Assembly (NCBI GenBank): GCA_963678675.1
Contig: OY783200.1
Span: forward strand, 21,466,190-21,530,189
From: Xiphydria camelus
Taxonomy: Eukaryota; Arthropoda; Insecta; Hymenoptera; Xiphydriidae
Length of the DNA stretch: 64,000 nt
Reading direction: 5' to 3'
Shown: piece after piece, positions 58,339-64,000 of the stretch
Layout: each line of letters begins with the position of its first letter
Position numbering within the stretch: the first letter of the stretch is position 1
Notes under the pieces: generated by a model
Databases searched by the model: none
The model's input: the letters and a program-made list of their open reading frames with translations, nothing else
What the model was told of the DNA's origin: nothing
Translations under genes and position numbers: made by a program

Positions 58339-58710
58339 GTGATCTTGTACCAGTCACGAGAATGTTTATCGGGATTGAAAGTGCTTCCTGCAGTAAATAT
58401 CAGGAATACTTGGAAGCTGAGAGGAAGAGCAAACATGATGGATGCTGAGAGGGAAAAATCAGGAAAGGGGAGAAAGAAAGTCGAAGAAGAAAATGTAAAA
58501 AGGATTGAGGAGGAAAGAAGAATAATTACGGTCGAAGAAGAAAAACTGAAATATAAATAAAAACGCGATTGAGAATAAGGATTTGAAAGAAGGGGCATTA
58601 GCGCATACTATGTTGGAAAGTATGAATACAGTACAGAAAAAAGTACTAAAAGATATGTGTGAAATGGAAAATATCGTAAAATCTGTTGAAAGAAAAAATT
58701 CCACTTGATT
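58339..58710 (+). pseudogene. Charged, coiled-coil-like ORF split by a frameshift
   Basis: The first frame ends in a Glu/Lys/Arg-rich helix (EREKSGKGRKKVEEENVKRI, EEEKLKYK) with a stop at 58,558. The reading continues in another frame from about 58,562 as NAIENKDLKEGALAHTMLES, then MNTVQKKVLKDMCEMEN, to a stop near 58,708. The two halves join naturally as one helical C-terminal tail, so this is probably a broken copy of a repeat-derived or transposon-accessory gene. Identity unknown. Confidence 0.4.
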
Positions 58711-59260
58711 TTGGAATGTTTTCTTAAAAAATCAAGAATGCAGTTATACATCTTGCTTTTATTTCAACAATTTGTGCTCTTTTTATTCAAATAATGTTTG
58801 CCATTTCATTATTCGTCATGATATTAAGAATTGTATCAAAATATAATATAATGTGATTTAATGATGTCGATGATAATAATAATAATAAGGTGGCAATGAA
58901 GATATTGGCAATACTCCTAAAAATATTTACTTTAGTATTCTACCCGTGGGCATTTTTTTGCCACTTTTTGGTCACCTTCCCGTCATTTTTTTCATGATAA
59001 ATATCGCCTTTCTCACTTACCTATCTATTGTATCAGATTGCTGTACTTTGCTATTTAGGACCTTTATGGTACTTTCTAAGTTGGTTTTCATCGGGATATT
59101 AATAGGACAAATGTACAAGTATAATTGTTCACATGTCATGCTATCTGGGACGAGGGAAAATTATTGCAACGATGAGGTGCAATTAAAAATCTGCATCGTG
59201 AGCTTTTGGAATAGCGAAAATAGGTGATTAGTGAATCAGGCGTTTTCGCTTCGGAGGCGA

Positions 59261-59382
59261 TTATCTCGTTACCGGTGAATTTTTATGTAAAATCGGAACA
59301 GTACTTTTTTGAAGAGCGTACTTCGATCGACAAAAAAGCTCTATAGGAAAATCGACGAAAACCCCACAGGTAACGAGATAAT
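59261..59382. repeat. Single hairpin unit of the TTATCTCG family
   Basis: It opens TTATCTCGTTACCGGTGAAT and closes GGTAACGAGATAA. The loop side has ACTTTTTTGAAGAGCG and CGACAAAAAAGCTC. The terminal 13 bases of the arms pair perfectly. Confidence 0.8.
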
Positions 59383-59841
59383 CTCAATCGAAGCGAGTAA
59401 GACATTCCTTCTCTTCCACGATACTTATTTCAAGCGCGGTAATGGAAAACCAGCCCCGCCGCCGTGAGAAAGTCGAGCCCCGCGGAGGAAAGCCGGTGAA
59501 AGCTCGGTCTCATCCCGACGATGGAAAACTTTAACCACCGTCGCCGGTGACGCGGCTCGCAAGGGCAAAGCGAGGCGAGGCAACAGCCCGACGCGAGCGT
59601 CGCATACATCGAAAACTCTTTATTGAAAACGGATCGAGAGGAACTTCTCGGAGGAAACCGCGCGAGACGCGCCGCGGTAACGCGTGTAATTTACGCAAAG
59701 CCGCGCCGACGCGTCTCGCAAAAAGCCATCGATCGATTCCGAGCGAGCCGATGTGTGTAACGCTATTTATAGGGAGAGGAGACTGCGAGGGGGAAGGGGG
59801 ACGTTAGCGCACGCGGGTCTCCGACACGTCATACCCCTCAC

Positions 59842-60012
59842 CTTTCTTCAGCACGTAGATGCAGGGATGATCGAAGAGAAAGTCCCGGAAGCTGTTGCAC
59901 TCCGGGTCGACGTGCGGCTCTCTGCAGAGGCACGTGGGCCGGAAGAAGGGGAAGGCCTGCAGCGTGCGCAAGGCGGCTTGGCACTTGGTCACCGTAACCG
60001 TCGAGCAGGCCA
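59842..60012 (-). CDS. Gfrl: GDNF-receptor-like (GFRalpha/GAS1 domain) exon, first in window
   Basis: A 171-bp exon with acceptor CTCCTTGCAG before 60,012 and donor GTGAGG after 59,842. Both flanking introns are phase 1, so the exon is symmetric. It encodes ACSTVTVTKC, QAALRTLQAFPFFRPT, CLCREPHVDPEC and NSFRDFLFDHPCIYVLKK. The CLC.EP.VD..CN.FRDFLFDHPC signature is typical of insect GDNF-family receptor-like proteins. It is followed, after a 4.7-kb intron, by the next Cys-rich exon at 55,117. Upstream exons, with the start and signal peptide, are not in this window. The longer open frame running into 60,178 is intron read-through and is not used. Confidence 0.88.
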
Positions 60013-60106
60013 CTGCAAGGAGATTGAAACGCTTTTTTAACGTCATTCCTTCGTCAGAGTCAGGTTGAATGCCAACTGGTACTCCACGATCAGCTTCGAT
60101 CACGAT

Positions 60107-60597
60107 TATTTCGTTAACTGCGGACTTTTGGCCGAAGTTGGTGTAATACTTTTTTGTAGATCGAGATGCGGTCTTCACAAAAGTATTATATCAATTTAGT
60201 CGAAATAGTCACTGGTAATGAGATAATCTTTGTCCAAGTGCATTGAAGAAAATCGTAAAAGTTCATACCGCTTCAATTAGTTTCGAACACGATTATCTCG
60301 TTGTTTATGGACTTTTAGCCCAAGTTGGTGTACACATTTTTGTAGGTTGAGATGCAGTCTTTAAAAAAGAATAATATCTATTTAGTCGAAAAATTCATAG
60401 GTGACGAGATAATCTTGATACAAGTTAATCGGACAAAATTCTAAGAGTTCGTACTACTCGGATCAGCTTCAAACGCGATTATCTCGTCACCTATGCATTT
60501 TTAGACTAAACTGATATCATACTTCTTTAAAGATTACACTTCAATCTACCAAAAAACAATAACCATCATAGATCCAAAGTTCATGGTAACGAGATAA
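60107..60597. repeat. Tandem array of three 186-bp hairpin units
   Basis: Hairpins at 60,107-60,226, 60,293-60,412 and 60,479-60,597 recur every 186 bases. Each opens TTAT(C/T)TCGTTxxxTxTGGACTTTT or similar and closes GAGATAA. They belong to the same family as 40,239-40,860 but have longer spacers, including a GATCAGCTTCGA-like box. The array is in the intron just upstream of the Gfrl-like exon. Confidence 0.85.
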
Positions 60598-60599
60598 TC

Positions 60600-60932
60600 G
60601 TCATTGAAGATAAATATGTAGCACCTTCATAGCTGTAGTTTAAACCTACATTTTCAAAATATACGGTAAAAAATTAGAGTTCCAAATATTACTCAGCGCG
60701 TGTAGCAAAATTCGAAGTCACGGCCAAAGTGCGGCGAAGTTTAATTCTCCCCCTAGCCTAGAAATTAAACTTTAGCTTCTCTCTCATGGGGAACATTTTA
60801 CTTTTCGCCGTCGCGCGCTGCTGCCGATCCGCGCTCCGCGGCTTTGAACCACTCCTACCACAACCACCCCTACGACGTGCCGCTCACATCATGCGCATCG
60901 CGATAGCGCGCAAGTCCTCTCCTCTAGATACT
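60600..60932. other. No recognisable feature
   Basis: Presumed intron of the Gfrl-like gene; chance frames only. Confidence 0.4.
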
Positions 60933-61292
60933 CATTGTCAGAAAACAATTTAGTCGAAAAATTTGGTTGGTTTAAATCAGTTGAAATAACAATATATTCA
61001 TTTAGGTTAAGGAAATCGTATTTATTTTAATACTCGTTCATTCGCAACAAGTATAAACATAATCAATATGAGTAAATATAAGTCATATTTAAAAAAATAC
61101 TTGGACTAAATACGTAAAGTTGTAATAATTGAATATCTATAATACTTATATATATATATAGTGATTAAACATATATTAGTTGTGAATGAACGTGTATGGG
61201 ATTGCAAACAATTATCTAAATTAATAAAATATCTAATTGCTTGAAATAATTCTAATCAAATAAATCGATTCAACCAATTTTTTCTCTCAGTG
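60933..61292. mobile_element. CACTGAGAG-ended inverted-repeat element (copy 2)
   Basis: The left end (CATTGTCAGAAAACAATTTAG) is degraded; the right end is CCAATTTTTTCTCTCAGTG. Interior boxes (ATACTCGTTCATTCGCAACA, AATATGAGTAAATATAAG) match 11,400-11,968. Confidence 0.75.
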
Positions 61293-63213
61293 TCGACGAA
61301 TTTATTTTCTCATCCGAAATAAAAGTTGCCCGTCCATCGAAATTCGAGCGAGTGCTCGTTTTACCGAAAAAGCGAAGGGAAGGGGGCGCGTTATATGCAG
61401 CCCGCGGCGATGCACTCTAAAATTCGCGTCGATTTTGTATTTCGAGCGCTCGTTCGTGCGAAACTACCTACAGATATGTGCGGTTATCGGATCGAGAAAC
61501 TCTCCGTGCGGATCGCCCAACTTTCTATGAATTTCTCGAAAATTCGGGAGGCGTGTTAAAAATGATTCAAGGATTCGACGACGAGCGATCAAAAAAACAT
61601 GTGCATTAAATTTAATACAATTATGTATGAAACTTTTGTACAGAAGCTGACTTACTCTGATGGAAAAATTTCTCTAACAGATTTCGAAAAAACTCGGAGG
61701 TATTTTGACTTTTTTCTAACTTTTTATTTTTTTTCTTTATATTGAAACACTTTTAAACATTTTTACGGAAGAATCGGAGTTTGATGGAGAAAATGAGATA
61801 AATATCCAGAAACAAATCAATTTTTTTTTTCGTGTATAAAGTTTTTCAATAAGCTTTAATAAATTTAAATCTGATGAAATTCAGACAAATTCTGACAAAC
61901 TTTTGACCAATTCTGAAGTTAGATCATCTTTTAAAAATGTATAACCTGTAAAAATACAGACATTTTCCGAAATTTTTACAGAATTAAAAAAAATTCTTGA
62001 AATGTTCGTCAGTGATTTTTTCAGACGAACTCTGATACTTCCTTGGAAATGTAGAAAATGTTACTATTATTACAGAAAGTCAGAGCTTTTCAGAAGTGTA
62101 TTAGAGAAATTTCCCCATCACAGGGTAGGTACGAAAAACATCTCATTTTCTTACCCTTGTTTGGTACATAAAAATTCCAGCAATATTTATAACAATTTTA
62201 TATCATATTTCCCACCCAAAATCTCCATACGATCTTCAGACGAGGAGGAGCGTCAAAACTTCCGGCGCCTGATCGCGTTCCGGGTAGTTGCCCTTCGATA
62301 CGACTGCATCGGATGCAACGATGCAACGCACGGGCACTCGCGTCGATTTTCTATGTGCTTCCCGTCAGACATGCGAAGTCACTCGCGTGTGACTAATGTA
62401 TATCTGGATTAAGAGGTCTCATCGCGGTTCGACGAACTCCTACGATTTCCTCGCGGCGAGAGATTAGGTAGGAAGCTCTCCCGAAGAGGGAGGGAAACGT
62501 CGATTCGTCGAATTTTTATTGCCGCAGGACGCACATTCCCTTTGTGAAACAGAATTGCAGATCCACCTGATCAATAATTTGACAATTAAAAAAGTTACAA
62601 ATGGCGAACACACAAATGATGTAACTTTACAATGATATAATTTTCATTCGAAAAAACAAGAATTAAAAACCACGCGATCGCTCGAGAGCTTTCGATTGAA
62701 ATACGATATTAAGGAAGCTTGACGCGAGCCAATGGAGGCGAAGCTCGAAAGAGACGTGCCGGACGACGGAATCGACCGAAAAGCACATCGATTCGAGCTT
62801 CCGCCAGTCTGCCTCGTTAAAGCTCGTCCTCCCCCTCCCTCTTCTCTCCCCTCTTTCCTACCCTCTCGGCCCGAAAAGTAGATACGTGAATATATATGTA
62901 CACGTACATATATATACACACACCTACGTACTTTTCTATACCGGGCAAACTGGAGCGTTTCTGCAGTGTTAGGTGCAGTTGCAGCGCGTGCGCTCGTGTG
63001 CGTCCATAAATGGGAGGAGGAAAGGAGAAGAGCTTCATAGCGCTGTGCGATAGCTTACTCGCGGCCGAATCTCAATGCGGCGGTGATAAAAAATATAAAA
63101 ATCACCCGGGAAGACACTTCGCTGTTTATGTCTTTTTAAATCTCGAATAATCGAACATGAACGTAGAGTTTAGCATGTTAAATGTGACTCGAATAAAAGA
63201 GCTTCCTAAATAT
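61293..63213. other. Gene-free region
   Basis: The longest frame (136 codons at 62,002-62,412) has no domain, signal peptide or splice context. A (TA)/(CA) patch occurs at 62,890-62,925. Confidence 0.45.
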
Positions 63214-63454
63214 TTAACCCCTTACTGCATGATTTTTCTATTTCTTGTACAAAAAATATACGAGATAAAACTATTTTTCTAAATCACTATATGGCATAAA
63301 ACAATTTTCTGAATAACAACTTATAAAAACAGTTTCTATCTTTATTGAAGCAGAGAAAAACGTTGCAATATTCACATTTAAAGGTTATTTACAGAAGATA
63401 ATGAGTGAAAAGGCGTTTGTGCCATATATGACCCGTGATGCAGTAAGGGGTTAA
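63214..63454. mobile_element. piggyBac-type MITE
   Basis: 241 bp bounded by TTAA, with TTAACCCCTTACTGCATGAT at the left and GATGCAGTAAGGGGTTAA at the right. The interior is AT-rich with no frame. Confidence 0.85.
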
Positions 63455-63639
63455 CCCTCTCGAAGAGCTGATCAGCGAATCACCCCCTCCCCTGATTTGG
63501 AAATAAATTTCACATTCTCGTGTCAACGTCAATAAAAATGGGACAAAATGTTAGAGTTGACTCTATCAAAAATAGATTTAAGCTGCAAATAATAAAACCG
63601 AAATCTGAGAAACGATTGGTCGAGGAGAGAATTCTTTAA

Positions 63640-63955
63640 TGGGGCATGTACACCTAGGTTGGTCAAAAAATCGATTTTTTTTACATTTTAAATAAGTAGG
63701 TACATCATGCTAAAAATAATCTGAGAATACTGGAGTCAATACTCGCTGAGACGATTAAAAAGTAGAGCTTCGAACGAAACGACGTAACGCGAATCTGGCC
63801 TAGGTGGAAAACTTTAAAAGCGATCATTTCGAAACCACGCTTTCGAAGTCGATGATCAAAATATCTTGGAAACAGCTGAATCGACACAGCATACACGGTA
63901 TAAAATTACGTGGTTTGTGTGTAATACGGATTTTTTTGGTCAGTAGTTTTTTTAA
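63640..63955. repeat. Dispersed repeat, copy 2 (inverse of 38,870-39,180)
   Basis: GGGGCATGTACACCTAGGTT, CCTAGGTGGAAAACTTTAAA and CAAAATATCTTGGAAACAGC correspond in inverse order to the copy at 38.9-39.2 kb, about 25 kb away. Confidence 0.7.
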
Positions 63956-64000
63956 AGTTTAAAAATAAATTTTTCACGAAAAAGCGATATTTCAAGTTAA

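Larger units (their letters stand above)
55118..59841 (-). other. 4.7-kb intron between the two Gfrl-like exons
   Basis: Defined by the donor at 59,841-59,836 (GTGAGG) and the acceptor ending at 55,118 (TTTCAG). It holds a plus-strand frame at 55,246-55,455 preceded by TTCGTTTGCAG (unrecognised), a charged coiled-coil-like frame pair at 58,339-58,710, a GC-rich block at 56.6-58.0 kb, and one hairpin unit at 59,261-59,382. Confidence 0.7.

Noticed and set aside
59804..60178. 124-codon minus-strand ORF taken as one protein
   Set aside because: Only the 59,842-60,012 part has the receptor motif, bounded by good splice sites; the remainder reads through intron, including a hairpin repeat.
62002..62412. 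136-codon ORF
   Set aside because: No recognisable domain, no signal peptide, and AT-rich codon use like the surroundings.
1..64000. tRNA, rRNA, snRNA and CRISPR arrays
   Set aside because: By eye I found no B-box plus cloverleaf, no rRNA or snRNA core, and no direct-repeat/spacer array; a covariance-model scan could still find one.

Overview
This is a stretch of eukaryotic, gene-poor nuclear DNA, almost certainly from an insect and tentatively a hymenopteran. The evidence is two spliced exons of a GDNF-receptor-like gene, TTAA-flanked piggyBac-type miniature elements, a mariner transposase tail, an integrase relic of the type annotated in insects as KRBA2-like, many foldback elements, and alternating AT-rich and GC-rich blocks with GA/CT and poly-G runs. 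Most of the open frames in the window are chance frames, and I annotate few genes.

Layout. 1-4.4 kb holds transposon debris: an integrase relic broken by a nested foldback MITE, then the C-terminal part of a mariner-like transposase. 4.4-8.3 kb is a head-to-head inverted duplication carrying two copies (A on minus, B on plus) of a tiny intronless gene for a secreted four-cysteine peptide, with a foldback/MITE-rich centre. 25.7-31.9 kb is a recent 3.07-kb tandem duplication with two further copies (C and D). Each copy has a TATA box, a 57-62 codon frame with a near-invariant signal peptide and a variable mature part, a polyadenylation signal, and a telomere-like heptamer array just downstream. 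A second possible small secreted-peptide frame, with its own TATA box, and an antisense frame of unknown role follow in A, C and D. Copies C and D differ almost only by amino-acid-changing substitutions in the mature peptide, inside otherwise nearly identical 3-kb units.

8.3-25.7 kb and 32-54.9 kb hold no gene I can support. They contain tandem repeats (174-bp units at 19.4-20.1 kb, hairpin units at 40.2-40.9 kb), several families of inverted-repeat elements (one with 300-bp arms; the CACTGAGAG-ended family; a foldback family at 12.9 and 36.7 kb), piggyBac-type MITEs, microsatellites and GC-rich blocks. 54.97-60.01 kb on the minus strand carries two phase-matched exons of a GFRalpha/GAS1-domain receptor (Gfrl-like), 4.7 kb apart, so at least the right end of the window lies in a large-intron gene. 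59.3-60.6 kb also holds a second array of the hairpin units seen at 40 kb.

The most interesting system is the secreted cysteine-rich peptide cluster. Signal-peptide conservation with fast change of the mature part, local duplication, and signs of exchange between copies are the pattern expected of defence, venom or other arms-race peptides. The function itself is not shown by the sequence.
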